Assembly (NCBI GenBank): GCA_003993805.1
Contig: RSEF01000017.1
Span: 10,607,895-10,671,894 of the forward strand
Source: Himantopus leucocephalus
Lineage: Eukaryota; Chordata; Aves; Charadriiformes; Recurvirostridae
Length of the DNA: 64,000 nt
Direction of reading: 5' to 3'
A program made the translations under genes and the position numbers. Below, piece after piece: positions 50,641 through 62,849 of the stretch (the first letter of the stretch is position 1; the number at the start of each line of letters is the position of its first letter). Under the pieces are notes generated by a model. It ran no database searches, had not been told where the DNA came from, and saw only the letters and a list, made by a program, of their open reading frames with translations.

Positions 50641-53600
50641 CAGTGATCAAAGCCCACATATGCTGATACTATCTCAGCCTCAATTTTTTGTGTCCATGCT
50701 GAAATGGCAGGAGAACACATCTTCACATTGCCTTCCCAGCTCATTTGTCTTACAGAAAATTTCACTCTTGAATAGCAGCTCTTCACAGGTTTGGCCCTGT
50801 TACGCTCCATGTGGAACATGTTGCAGGATGGGGACCATTGCTCTTACTTCCTCAAGGATGCCCCACTGTCCTACCACTTCCCTTCAGCTTTGTAAGGCTT
50901 TGGAGAAGCCACCTGGCTCAGCTTCGTGGGCTCAGGTGCTGCTGGCAGCAGAGCCGCTGCTGAGTGGAATAGGGCACAGTCCAACGGCTCATTTGATACC
51001 CAGCTTCATAAAGGGCATTGCGGTCCACACAGCGCCACAGGCACTGCTGATACACGTAGCCGCAGGTGACCTAGGCAGGCAAACAACTGAGAGGAAGTCA
51101 AAGAGACAGAATAAAAAAGTGTCTTATTTGCAGATGCAAGTGATGGGGGAGAATATCCACATGGCAGTTTAGATGCTAGCCCAATGCTTCTTGAAAAATC
51201 GGGTACTTCACATGGTACTTTATTTTTAATGCAAATTGTTCCTCTAGGAGCAGTCATCATAGATTAGATCACTAATGATATAATGTGAGTCTTTCTATTG
51301 CATCCTTAGAGTGCCAAGAGACTCCTACACGCTATTACAATACACACCAAAAAAAAAGTATTCTTGATGTTGCAGTACGACACTAGGATAACACGCAGGA
51401 CTGAGAGTCAAAGCTCCCAGGTGGCACCAGAGATATCATGTAGGGGTTGGATATATCCCTGGAAAGGGCAATAGGTTGAGGTGAGGTATCACCTCAGCCA
51501 CCTCCTTGGAACAACCTGTTCTTGCATGTGACATGCCCAGCCTCCTTCTGGCCTGGAGAATGCAAGTCCCGAGTGTTTCCCAAAGCACATGGGACTCCTG
51601 AGCATCAGCACAGCCTGGGGAGTCAGCCCATGGGCACGGCTGCAGGCGCTCCACAGGCACCATCCAAGACTAAACCCGATGCCATTAGCAGTTTACCTTA
51701 CTGCTACACATTCTGTAATCCATAAAGACTTTGAGAAGAAACACATGAAGAGTTATGATAGTGGAGGACGGGAGATTAACAAATATTTTACTTGTTTTCA
51801 AAAAGGGGTCACTGCACTAATTGCAGCTGAGAGTATTCCTGATATCCATACAAATACCCAGTCTCTTCTCAGATTTTGATATGCTTTGGCCTCAGCTGTG
51901 TCATATTTTAATGATCCAAAGTTTGAAAGAAACAAAAAATAACCTACTTTGATAGTAGAGAGAGTTATCTTCTTAACACATGTGAAGAAGATGGGCAGGT
52001 AGTATGTGCTAAGTTTAGTCTCTACGCCAGATAAAAATGAATAAATCTAAGGTTTCTAGACTTGGTTACACCAAAAAATAGACCACAAACACTGCAGCAC
52101 AGCAGGAAATACAAATATTTAGGTGGGAACTTTGTGCAAAGAGTATGGATACTTAGAAATGGACTTTTTTCCCCTCTCAGTTTTACTCATGGAAACTGAG
52201 TACATGGAAACATGGAAATTTTATTCATGGCTCTGAGTTACACAAGATGTTCAAAGTGAGCATGATGTGCTTGATATGGTTGAACAACAACTTTTTTCAT
52301 CACAACTGCATTTCTAGAGACATCACAGGAAGCAGCTTCTAAGGCAAGATGCATATTGACTGACTGATGAGTGAATACAACAAATCCTGGAACGGCAACA
52401 ATCAACCATCTTACACAGTACATGCAATTGCATTTCTGACCTGAGATCAAAAACTAATGCGGGATGAGTTGTGTGAAGAACATAGATATGGTCTGTTCAG
52501 GGGTGGGATTTTGGAAGCCACCCTTTGTCAGAGGTACTCCATCCAGCAGGGCAGAGCAGCACAAGGCTGCTTTGTTACCAACAACATTGCAATACCAATA
52601 CGAGCAACTTCATCAGATGTTGTGAAGTATGTTGAGAACTTAATGGTCAGATCATACAGCAAGCCAGAACATCCATTTTGAGGCATGAGTCTGATGCCCC
52701 CAAGATGAGTTATCCTGGAGACATGCTGTTTTCTGAAGTTTGAACAAGAGCCAGACTTACCTGTATTTGCTTTGATGTGTTAGAGCTTTGATACCCACAT
52801 CAACATGAAATCAAATCACAAGAAAAATTTAGAGATCCGTATCAGCTTATTATGGCAGCTATTCATAAAAATCTCTGATAGAAAGGAGTGCATATGTGAA
52901 GTTTATATACATTCTTAGAAGCACAAGCCAGAGGACAAAGGTCTGATGCAAAATCGAGGTGTTAATGACAAAAAACCAAGCACTACCATACTCGGAAGTA
53001 GAAATGATAGAAATTATGACACTTGTGAAACCCTCCTCCAGACCAGGCTGCTGGTCTGGGAGTTGCCATCTCATTTACTTGCCACCACAGATTATAACAT
53101 GACCCTTATTAACATAGAGGCAAGAAACATCAGTTGGTTTCCTGACAGAGCATCACCAACATTCATTGTGAGCTTGGGACCTGTCCAGTTATGCCTGCTG
53201 GTTCCTTAGAGAAGGACAAGATCTCTGGTACAGATTTACTTCCCGAGTGTAGGTATGCTGAGGGGGCACCCGAGTCCAAACCCTTTGGTTTCTTCATGAT
53301 ATTGAGAAGAGGCAAGAGTTACTGTCTGAAATTACCTGCCAAAAGCATTTGCCTGAATTTGAGTTTTCCAGCAGCAGTGATGATGACAGAGCTGTTAGGC
53401 CAAGAACTACTGAACTGCAGGCTGCAAGTGAGCAGAAGAGCAGGTCAGTAATACCCCCTTCTCCCAGGAGACACGTGAAAGGAAAGCCATAACACAAGAA
53501 GAGTGTAAGAGGGAAAGGGAAAGAGCCACTGAAGAAAGGCAAAGGATATTCGCAGGCTGAAAAGAGTGATACCAGAAGTCACCATATGAAAGTGAGCTGG

Positions 53601-54545
53601 TTCAGTCCGTCAGTGGCGCCTCTAGCACCAGCTTGTCTCTCCGAGTTTTGTTTTCCATGTTGAACAAAACCTTCCCTACAAATTCACCCATTGCTGCTCC
53701 TCCTGTGGTCACTTCAGGAAGTGGGTCTTGACTGGAGGGGCCATGCTTGCTAGAGACAGAGCCTGTTTGCTGCCATAAATAGTCTTCCTTATTCCTGCAT
53801 CAGGAATTGCCCTGAATTCTTCTGAGCTAATTGTCTGGAGAATGAACTCACAGAAAAGCCAAGCTGTGCAAGAACAGGAATGTGCCAATGATTTTTACTT
53901 TGCAGGACCGAAGTGCTGGAGAGAAGGCTGCCCTGTGGAACCATCCTGCCCTCCATCAGCACCCGTAGAATCAGCCAAAGGGTCACTGAAGGCATATTGC
54001 GTACCTGGAGGACAAGATTTTCCTTTTTCTGGCCACAGTGTTTGTACGAGAAAGACCTGCATGTCTGATTGGGAAGAAAAGACTATTTGTACCTCCTATA
54101 TTGGAGAAATTATTCAAGAACAGTTAATCCTTGTGAAAATCTTGCTCTGAAATGCTGCCAAGAGCAGTGGCTGTGTTGTTATCTGCCATGTCAATGCCAG
54201 TCTGTGAGCAACAGCTTCTTGCCATAGAGCATGTAACTCGGGCATCTGACAAAAATAGTAGTTTTCCTTCCAGAGGGACACAGCAGATTCTGTTGCTAAC
54301 GCTGCCTGTTCCCTGAGTGCGCTGGCCTTCCCTCCACCACAGGCATTTTCTCATGGATGCTGCATAACTGTGGAAATGCTGGTTTTGTGACGTCCTACAG
54401 GTGGAGCACATGGGGCACTTTTTTTCAAGCATACCTTACCTGGAAAACTGTTCCATGCTGTATGAACGTATGCATACACTCTGCATCTGTTCTATCTCGC
54501 TCATCTTTTTGCTGATCACAGTGTGTGTCCTAGTTTCATAATCAA
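50641..54545 (+). other. Region with scattered coding-like plus-strand segments, unidentified
   Basis: The longest frame is 170 codons at 50660-51172, and further plus-strand segments follow. Examples are IHKDFEKKHMKSYDSGG near 51720, EDGQVVCAKFSLYAR near 51990, EIKSQEKFRDPYQL near 52810, RQELLSEITCQKHLPEFEF near 53315 and a hydrophobic stretch near 54485. They switch frame and are broken by stops, several of which are TGA where CGA would fit, as in decayed coding DNA. I recognise no family. Choosing the best-looking frame at each point is biased and part of the region is purine-rich, so this may be ordinary non-coding DNA. No poly-A tail or target duplication was found. Confidence 0.2.
51381..51425 (+). 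mobile_element. MIR-like tRNA-derived remnant
   Basis: GGATAACACGCAGGACTGAG and AGTCAAAGCTCCCAGGT resemble the 5' tRNA-related head of MIR-type SINEs in amniotes (GGTTAGAGCACAGGACTGGG, AGTCAGGAGNCCTGGGTTC). The core and tail are not recognisable downstream. It is short and diverged. Confidence 0.3.
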
Positions 54546-57500
54546 CTGTATTCTGCATCATTCAAAGCCAGGTTCTTCTCAGCCTGCTGCTGTCGGACGG
54601 GCTGTGCTAGTAAACTCTGCACACCTCAGTGATGATGCTCCTCACGTAACATAACCTTGTGCTTTCCTTCGTGTTTCATTTTTCATGCTCTTAGGAGCCA
54701 CAGCAAGTCTGAAAGGTAAAGGATGGGAAGACTCAAGTATAGAGGGGAAGGTTGTTTGATTCTCCTGCAAAATTGGAAAAGAAACACCACAAACACCTTT
54801 TGATTTTCACATGTATAAGACATTGTTTATGTCACAGCCGTGCCAGGCTCAGAAAGATAAAACATGCTGTTTTCTTTTTAAACTGGTGCTTCCATTTTTT
54901 ATCCCCAGCCACCCATACAGTCCTTACATATAAACTTCTTTTCAACAAAAGAATATTTTTAATTCATTAAACATTTCCCTGCCCTTTCTATCTGATTGGA
55001 ATAACCATCTACGCTCTTTGGCAACCTTTCTGAAAATAAATGCTGTTCCCTGAATCATAGTGCCTGTAAATGCCTTCTCTGACGGGAGCCCGTCACGCGG
55101 TGGGCAGACACAACTTCTCTGGAAGTCGCTGCAGCACTTACAGAGTCTTAAGGAGAATGTACTAAAGATATTCTTCTCTAATTCTTTCTATACCTAATAT
55201 ACAGTGGCACTCTAAATACTTGCTTGTTATTTTCAGACTGCTGTACAGTGTATTAGGCGGGTTGTTCACAGTTCCTACTTTTAGGGCCCGTTTTAGGGTG
55301 CTGTCCTGGTTGCTTGGGGCTCTGTGACTGCGCTCTGCTCCCCTCCTGGTCCCGAGCTGGTGTCGACTCCCGGGAGCAGGAGCCCGGGCAGGACCGGGGG
55401 GGCAGCCCCTGCCCCTCACTCAGCTCCTGCCGCGTCTGGGTGTCACTGTCTAAACCCCCCGGAACTGTGCGCCTGGTGCCAAGGGAAAGCCCGGGTACAA
55501 ATGCCACAGGGGCATCGTGGCAGACTGTCACTGTGGTATCAGCGTGTCACTAGCGGGGCCTGAATAGCCACATGGGTAAGGAGAAGATGCTCTTACTGTT
55601 TCCTGGGAAGCTGTATACTAGCTCCAGCCTCCGTTCTGCCCCAGATAAAGATCTAGGTCAGACTTTGATTTGGCAAAATAAGAGATGGATATCTTTTATT
55701 TTGGAGGAAATAAAGTGTAAGAAATCCTCAGGTTGTCAGAGTGAAGCAAGGAGACTGCTTTTTGTATGGCTGCGAGGCAGAAAAGGGACAGGAAAATCAG
55801 GACAGGTATCTGGAACACACAGTAGTTTTGCAAGAGCCATTTTGGGGTAAAATTGGTCTTATTCAGATATTCTTAATTTTATTCCAGAAATAATAAAATA
55901 ATGATTACATAGAAATGTCATGTCAGGTAAGCTTTTTCTTTAATTTTCAATTGTATTAAAATATTAATGTTACCAATATATTTTCATTAGTAAAAAGTTT
56001 AATCACTCACATATGCATTTGGTGCAAAACTAACAATTTAAGGCTTTTTCCCCAACCTTCAGAAAGTTAGCTTTTCATGCCAGTCTGTCAGATTTTTCAC
56101 TAGAATAAAAAGTCCATTTTCCTCCAGTGTTATAAAGTAAAGTTTGGCAAAGCAAAATAATGATGATTGATAAAATATTATCCCATTGCTTTGATTAAAC
56201 CTGTTCAGTTTTATCTACTTAGTCTGTGGAGGTTTGTTTTTCTTCCTGTGGTGTAATTGTTGCTTTTGGTACAGACACACAAATATTCCAGACTTGCAGA
56301 TACCAGCTCCAGCTTTCAGGAACTCCTATCTGACAGCGAATTGTGGCACTGCTTCATTAGTACTACTAGCAGCACAGTCTTCCTCACCCCTGCGGAAGGG
56401 TTCCTTTTGGAGCGGGTTGGTAGAATAATGTAGGGAAAAGCAGTATCTGGCAAAAGCAAGGACTGGCAAACCTGGACGGGTTTGCCACAGGGGATAACAG
56501 CTCTGAACGGTTACGTCCTGGCCGCCTGGAGGTGGGTTTTGATGTCCTGGCTCTTCAGTGTGCCCCTTCGAAAATCTGAATGATGCAGCGTGTTTTGAGC
56601 AGATTGGAAAAGAAAAAGGTAAAGCGTTCTTTAATGGAAGCTGAAAATTGCTGAAAGCAGTAGTAGGTTTGGTGTGCAAGTTTGAATAATAGTTTGAACA
56701 TGTGAATTAAGGTCCAGAAATTTACTGTGATGCCCTCAGGGGCATGTCTTTGCAGTAGCTCTGTGTAGAGATAAGCAAGGTACCATCAGAATGAATTCGT
56801 GCTTTTTGTAGGTACGGTAATTTGGGCTAATTAGGGCAGGCTCAGCACCACCCTGGTGCAGAAGAGAAAGCTGTACAGAAATTCAAAGGAACTAAGCTGT
56901 CAACTTCAGTGAGTTCCTCATCCAAAAGACCTCACTCGCACTCACCCATGGAAAAAAGCTACTTGCACAGGCAGGCCATCCTGAAAGCATCCAGATCCAT
57001 GAAAAAATATTTCAGTTCTGAAGAAGGTGAGATGTTTAGAGCTTCCTGCCAAAACTCCCTAGTGATGTTTGCAGCGTGTGCAGGCTGCTGACAAGCCCAA
57101 CAGTAGGAGAACGGCTGCCCAGTGGACAACCGAGAGCCTTGCGAACCCTGGGACGGCTGTCTTGTCTCCATGGAGGCAGAGAGAAACCGACTTCACTTCT
57201 CATCTGCTTTGACCAGCACCCAAGCCCAGCAGTGCTTGGCCACGCTTCCAGCAGTACCTGAAAGATGAAAGGCTAAGATCTGCCCTTGGTTACGACACTT
57301 TCCTCCAACCCAGCCCAGCAGAGACATCAGTAATGCCCCTGGGGCTGCCTGAATCATCACTGCAGCACCAGTATCTGACACTTTGCTTTGCAAAGCATTC
57401 GCTGTTTAATGCCTGTCTCTGCTCCAGTTCCCACTTCGTTGAAATGACGAAACCCTGCACAACATCAGCCTGGAACGGCTCCTTTCTCCTGGCGAGGATT

Positions 57501-58550
57501 CATTAGCTGTATTGACAAAGTTGCCAGGTATGTGGAAGGGGAAGGGCTAGGGCTGTGCTCACATGCTCCGAAAGCAGTTGAGAAACCTGAAAACACAGCA
57601 CAATCTGATGTAAACAAACAAGTTCTGCATATTCTCCTTTCCCAAATATTCAGAAGTCTTAAAAGAATTGGGCGTGTAATTGAAAGTAGCCAAAGGCAGC
57701 TTTATCCTGTGCTACCAGCACTTACGCAGCCGATCACCCAAAGTTTCACTTGGCAGGTTGACAGGGTTATGCATTTTCACATGGGTGAACAGTTCTCTAA
57801 CAAAGCATTGCAGCCCCAACAACACAAAAACCCACATTGTCTCGTTCCACTGATTCTTATTTCATCAGGCTGGAAGAGAAATCTTCATTCTTTCTTTGCC
57901 CCAGTCTTACCGTCAAGCCCCTTGCCTGATATAACAGCTTTCCAGCACCAGAAGCCTATTTTCTTTTACCTCTTGAATCTTGCTTACGTTGCCTTTGAGA
58001 GGCGACAGGAATGATCTTTCCTGGGTGAAGTTCCTTGTGCTCCTGTCCGTGTTCTTGGTAAGCTCTTTTGAAGAGGTCGTTCCTGATGTCACGGGATCCC
58101 ACTGCCAGGAAGGGATCCTGAACCTGCAGCATTTGGGAGGTTGGAAGGCACTTTATCAGAAAAGTTGGCACTTGAAGGGGATGCAATGGTTCTGAGAAAC
58201 GAGGCGCATTTCCCTGTAAACCAAAGTGCTCTCAAAGCTTCTGCTCCAGGCACGGGTGCTGGCACTGGTGCCAGAACACCAGGTCGGCTTCCTTGCATGC
58301 TAAGACCTGCACTTTTTTCACTTTCAGGCCAGAGAAGAAAATCATTCCATGAAAGGAAAACTCAGTAGGCAACACATTACTGAACAAACCAATGAAGAAG
58401 GGGGTACGATGAGCCACTTACAGTTCTGCATTTGAGGCCACAGAGAAAGTTGTCCCTTCTACCATGGAAATTCAATAGCTGTCTTGAAAAATAGTGCATT
58501 TCCCATCTTTTGAGAAAAATTCTCACTTCTGATGACTTTGTTCCAGGCTA
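54546..58550. other. Non-coding DNA with one GC-rich patch
   Basis: No gene is recognised. 55270-55560 is GC-rich and gives overlapping 79-92 codon frames on both strands. 55850-56240 is AT-rich with TAATTT and TTAATC words. A 160-codon plus-strand frame at 57532-58014 and a 117-codon minus-strand frame at 56326-56679 show no domain, signal peptide or family motif that I recognise. Confidence 0.5.
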
Positions 58551-58555
58551 AAAAC

Positions 58556-58571
58556 ATATATATATATATAT
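58556..58571. repeat. (AT)n microsatellite
   Basis: Eight consecutive AT units are followed by a T run. Confidence 0.85.
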
Positions 58572-58840
58572 TTTTACTGAAATATGGTAAGTTAAACAGA
58601 AAACCCATAATATGGGCAGAAACTACACAATTCTAAAATCTGACACTTTTTTCCACCAATATCACCATTGCAATTCATGTATCTGTTATTTCCTTCCTAC
58701 TCTGCATAACTTAGAAATACACAAAAGTAGAAGAGTGGGTGAATGTCCTGAGAGCTCCATCCTAGAGAAACCACGTGAGGTGCTGAGCCCAGACAGAAAG
58801 AGTAATTCTCCCGACTAAATTCATAATGAGCAATCATTTT

Positions 58841-58887
58841 AAAGAAAAGGAAAAAGAAGGAAAAAAGAAAGCAAAAAGAAAAAAAGG
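58841..58887. repeat. Purine-rich (A/G) low-complexity tract
   Basis: 47 bases of A and G with a single C, mainly AAAAG/AAGG words without a fixed unit. Confidence 0.8.
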
Positions 58888-60865
58888 CTCTTCAAACAGT
58901 TGATTCCTGTTATTTAGGAAAAAAAAGTGCTTTTCTCAATCGTCGCTCTTGTGAGAAACAAAGTCCACCTACAATACAAATAATATCGTTTACCAAAACC
59001 CCAAATGAGTGCATTTCTGGTTCCTTCTGAGGCAAGCTTTGACGTCGAGTGGCATTCCCAGCATGGAGACAAATTTATTTATTCGTTAATTTAATATATT
59101 CAATAAACCAACCAGCACACAGACTTATTCTTTACAAGTAATTAGAATGTATTACAAGCATACAAATGTGCCTAAGATTGAGAACTTGGGCTATAATCTA
59201 ATGAAAATATTGTCGCTGAATTAATTTCCTATGTGGTGCCAGAGCCATGGAATAAAAAGTATATTGAAAGTCTTCAGAGACCTACTGTCAACAGCCTAGC
59301 ACTACCTCTATTTTAAGCTGGAGAAGATTAGATTTCAAAAGCCTGGACTTTTTCATGCATGTTCTAGCTGTCTTACAGGAATCTTCCGTGCTTGAAAGGG
59401 CTCGCAAAAGTTTCAGAGATTAAGAAAGTGAAGAAACAGGCAATTTCTGCTACAAGTGTCATTAAAATGCATTAGTCTCACAGAAATGGAGTTCAAATGC
59501 AGTTTTACCAGGCAGTTGGTCCTCTCTGTGCCAAGTTGCAGTCTTATGAGCTGCAGATTGCATCATTGCAGCAATTGAAAATGACGCTGTGTCTGGCTGT
59601 TCTTGGCTGCGGATGCGATCTCTTTCCATCAGAAGTGCAGCACCAGCGTGTACCAGCAGCAAACTGCTTCGGTCCTTCTAAAAATGATCAGATTTCACAC
59701 TTGCCTAGCATTCTCATTTTCTAAGCATTTTGCAAACTAACTAATGATGTATCAGCGAGAACAGGAATATTTTTAAGGATGGGACATGTAATTGCAGCAA
59801 CTCAACACACTCACAAACGTTTGGAGAGAACCGGGAGAGAGACGCAGGCTGTGCTTGCTGGTGTTCTCAGGAGATCAGCTGCAAACTGAAGGAAGAAGTG
59901 TTCGTGAAGTACAGCGGTTGGGACTCATCCTTTGACTTGCTGTTGGGGGTTAGGCGGGCAGATGAACTACAACTGCGCTATTGGTCCCAGCTTTCTGTGT
60001 CAATTGGGTGGTACAGAGGGCCAGGAGAACCGAGCAGGACTGGCCCGCTTGGGCGCACGGTTTCGGATACCGGCTGCCTCACAGGGTGAAGCTGCATCCC
60101 TGGGGCTGTAGCCTGTTAGCAACCTGCCTTCAAACACGCTTTTGTTTCTTTCTACCCAGTGTACAGATCTCAGGGCTCCTCCCTCTTTATACTAATGCAA
60201 AAAAAAAGAGATTAGGTCATCCAGGTCTTTGTGATTAATTTTTTTTTAGTCACATATATTTTGCCTGCTTCAGTAAGCAGCAGGTTTCCATTGCTGTGTC
60301 CTGCATGAAAGACTTTTGCCACCGGGAAAATAATTACCTGGTTCCTCCTCTCAGTCCTAAAGCAAAAGGTTTTCGCATAGCACTAAGATGTAAGGAAAGA
60401 TCAAGGGAATGCACGGGGTTCACTGGGAGCACTTCTGCGCAATGCTTATCAGCAGCTCCTTATCGACGTTAATCTGACAACACAGGTGTGAGGGAATGCC
60501 CCAGCTGGGACAGACCTCTGGTAATCTGATCAGGAGTAACTCATTGTGTTCTGCTGGACACCAGTTTACTTGTTACCAGTTGAACAAAGGAACAAATTAA
60601 GCAAGCCTGATTAAGCAGTGTTGGTAACAAGGGAGGTGTGGTGGAGAGAGCGGCATGTCTTGGCTGTCTGTGGGAGTGCAGGTAATAACCATCAGACAAC
60701 ACCCACAGACACGCTCCCTCGGGGAGAGGGCACGGTAATTATAGAATGGGTGTTTAGAAGGAAAAGGCATTTCATATCCCATGTTCCTCATTTTAATAAT
60801 ACAGACTGCTGCGTTGTGAAACACCTTCCTCAGAAAAGCATTAAGTGCTGTGACCCATGTCCTCA
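58888..60865. other. Non-coding DNA, partly enhancer-like
   Basis: No gene is recognised. 59060-59300 is AT-rich unique sequence with homeodomain-type cores (TTAATTTAATAT, GTAATTAG, CTGAATTAATTTC) and no open frame, and has a conserved-element texture. The rest has nothing recognisable. Confidence 0.4.
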
Positions 60866-60869
60866 CGGA

Positions 60870-61345
60870 GCCAGCGTGCCCTTTCACACTGTGCCCGGGG
60901 AAAGGTCCCCGTCCCACCTGGGGAGCAGGGCTTGTCCCCAGGGCCGGGTCAGGGAAGCTCATGGCTAAAAGGGTCAGCACCTGACTGGGCCCAGGGTAAC
61001 GAGGCAGAGGGGCGTTCTTCCCACGGCACTCCCCGAAACGCCTCGTACAGAGGTGGACATCAACGCAGTGTAGGCTGCTCCTCTGCAGGCCCTGTCTCCA
61101 TCACCCTCCTCGTCCTTGTCCCAGCGCCCACAGGGGTCCTGCACGTGCCCCCGGGCCCCACCGCCTGAGGGGAGGAGGCAGCACACGGGGCCTGCAGGAG
61201 GCGCAGGCTCGGTCCTGTCCTCCTGCGCTGTGCCTGCCGCCGGCGGGCAGCCCAGGCTCTCCTCCAGCCCCTGCTTTTGTCCCCAGCAGCCACTGCTGGC
61301 GGGTCTGGGCCTCCGCTGGGAGCCCGAAGGAATACTGCCGCTCCA
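60870..61345. other. GC-rich island
   Basis: About 475 bases are G/C-rich. Frames of 77-158 codons overlap on both strands; their translations are rich in proline, glycine and arginine and change with frame, as expected from composition. It is a possible CpG island with no recognised transcript. Confidence 0.5.
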
Positions 61346-61988
61346 CCGAGACCTTGCTGGATGGAGGAAGGGCTGAATGGACCACGGGCACAGTCTCTTC
61401 AGCAACGGCACAAAGCTATCATGCATTTCTGACTGTGGGCAGGAGGCCACACGAGGTCCCTGAAGCCGCTCTCTCCTCAGTCCTGTCTCAGAGGACCAGA
61501 AGGCATCCTCATTGCCTGAGGAAAATAATTTTAGATCTCCATCATCCTGGTCACCGTCATCTTCCTTGTGACTCCGTATCTTTCAGCCACTACCATTACC
61601 GACTTCTCAACTTCATTTTGTCACCGCTGTCTCTTCACAGTTTCCAAAAACAACGCTTTGAACACTAACCTGAAGCAGTGGAAGAACTAAAAGTATTTTG
61701 GGGAAGAACTGTGCTGAGGCTGTCATAGTCCTGATACTCCAAAAGGCAGTTGTTTGTTTATGCAGGAAATAATATTTCACGTAGAAAGCTGTAAGAAATC
61801 CTTCAGTGCCTTACCCTTTTCTACAGTGATTTGTATGGAAAAATGGCTCAACTCTGACAGAACCACTTGAATTCTGAATAAGCCTTTTTAGAAGCAAAAT
61901 ATTGCAGTATATGGAAAGATGTTTTTGGAAGGGGAGGGACATACAAGCACAAGACAATGAGAAAACTCTCTGTGTCGCTGACAGATGA
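61346..61988. other. Non-coding DNA, no gene recognised
   Basis: Nothing recognisable is seen. Confidence 0.4.
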
Positions 61989-61990
61989 TG

Positions 61991-62050
61991 TGAGCGGTTT
62001 GAGCACTGGAGCCACTGGGCTCCGCTTCCAGCTCCAGCCTGTCACTCTTG
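61991..62050 (+). mobile_element. MIR-like SINE remnant
   Basis: TGAGCGGTTTGAGCACTGGA, GCCACTGGGCTCCGCTTCC and CAGCTCCAGCCTGTCAC align in order with the MIR head (AGTGGTTAAGAGCACTGGA, GCCTGGGTTCGAATCC, CAGCTCTGCCACTTAC). The A-box and B-box positions correspond. Only about 60 bases remain. Confidence 0.45.
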
Positions 62051-62405
62051 ATGTCAGCTATTAAATGTTTGTCATAAAGGCATTGCTTTTATCTGCCTGT
62101 CTTCCAAAATCCTTTTTCCTTTGGACATCATCTGACTATGCCGGGGCCTAATCAAACCCTCATTATCTGCTGCTGTGAGGAATGGTTCTCCTATTTACTA
62201 CCAGTTAATTGGTGACTAGCTGGCACAAGTGGTGAGCAGGAAGATTTCTGAGTGAGCAGATGTTGTGTTAGTCCCCTGCATAGTTCCTTGTGGACACAAC
62301 ATCACAAAGGCATACAAAAATATCACCCCATTTCCTCTTTTTGTCTAAAGAAGAGAGAACGTGATGCCCTCTTATTAACTAAAGGTCAAAAGATTATCAG
62401 TTAAT
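62051..62405. other. Non-coding DNA, nothing recognised
   Basis: No repeat, gene or specific regulatory motif was seen. Confidence 0.4.
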
Positions 62406-62406
62406 A

Positions 62407-62468
62407 TAAATCCAGAGGGTAGAGAAGAGCAAAAGGGTAAATCCAGAGGGTCGAGAAGAGCAAATCAA
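62407..62468. repeat. 31-bp tandem duplication
   Basis: Two copies of a unit beginning TAAATCCAGAGGGT, each containing GAGAAGAGCAAA, follow head to tail with a 31-base period. They differ at one internal base (tAgag against tCgag) and at the end. This is a local replication-slippage duplication, and its copy number may vary between individuals. Confidence 0.85.
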
Positions 62469-62550
62469 GAGCCAGTAAAATGTGCATTGCTCTAATTCAT
62501 GTTGTGTTTTACGTAACTCTCCGCTCAGTATTGTTTTCTTTCCTCTGCAG

Positions 62551-62729
62551 TTTGGGGCGCAGCTCTGGTCATGTCTAGCATGTCTTGCTCACCGTGTGAT
62601 ACTCAAAGAGCCTGTGATCTGCACCAGCAGTGACGCCAAAGCCCTGGGGCTCAGCGCAGCGCACGGACGAGCTGGCACTGATGAGCCAGTCCGACCCCAG
62701 CCACCATCGGTGGGAACTGTCAGAGCCAG
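62551..62729 (+). other. Splice-site-flanked open segment, candidate exon
   Basis: A strong acceptor (TTGTTTTCTTTCCTCTGCAG, ending at 62550) and a strong donor (GCCAG|GTGAGG, intron from 62730) enclose 179 bases. The frame beginning at the first base (FGAQLWSCLACLAHRV...) is open throughout and also upstream, and a second frame is open over the right part. No family is recognised. It could be an exon of an unannotated coding or non-coding transcript, or a chance pairing, since such site pairs occur often in 64 kb. Confidence 0.3.
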
Positions 62730-62849
62730 GTGAGGAGCTGCGGGCCAAGGGGGTGGGTATGTGCAGATCATTTCTGAATTTAAGGTCTTCCATAGGTACA
62801 ACTGGCAGCGTGCTTTCACTTCAGCCAAGTAATTTGTATTTAGTTCTCC

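Noticed and set aside
50660..51172. 170-codon plus-strand frame as an intact gene
   Set aside because: No family resemblance, a competing frame is at least as protein-like, and the surrounding segments are broken; kept only as part of the uncertain decayed-coding region.
57532..58014. 160-codon plus-strand frame
   Set aside because: No signal peptide, domain or homologue recognised, and no supporting splice or promoter signals.
60974..61450. 158-codon minus-strand frame
   Set aside because: It lies in a GC-rich island with several other open frames and has no domain.
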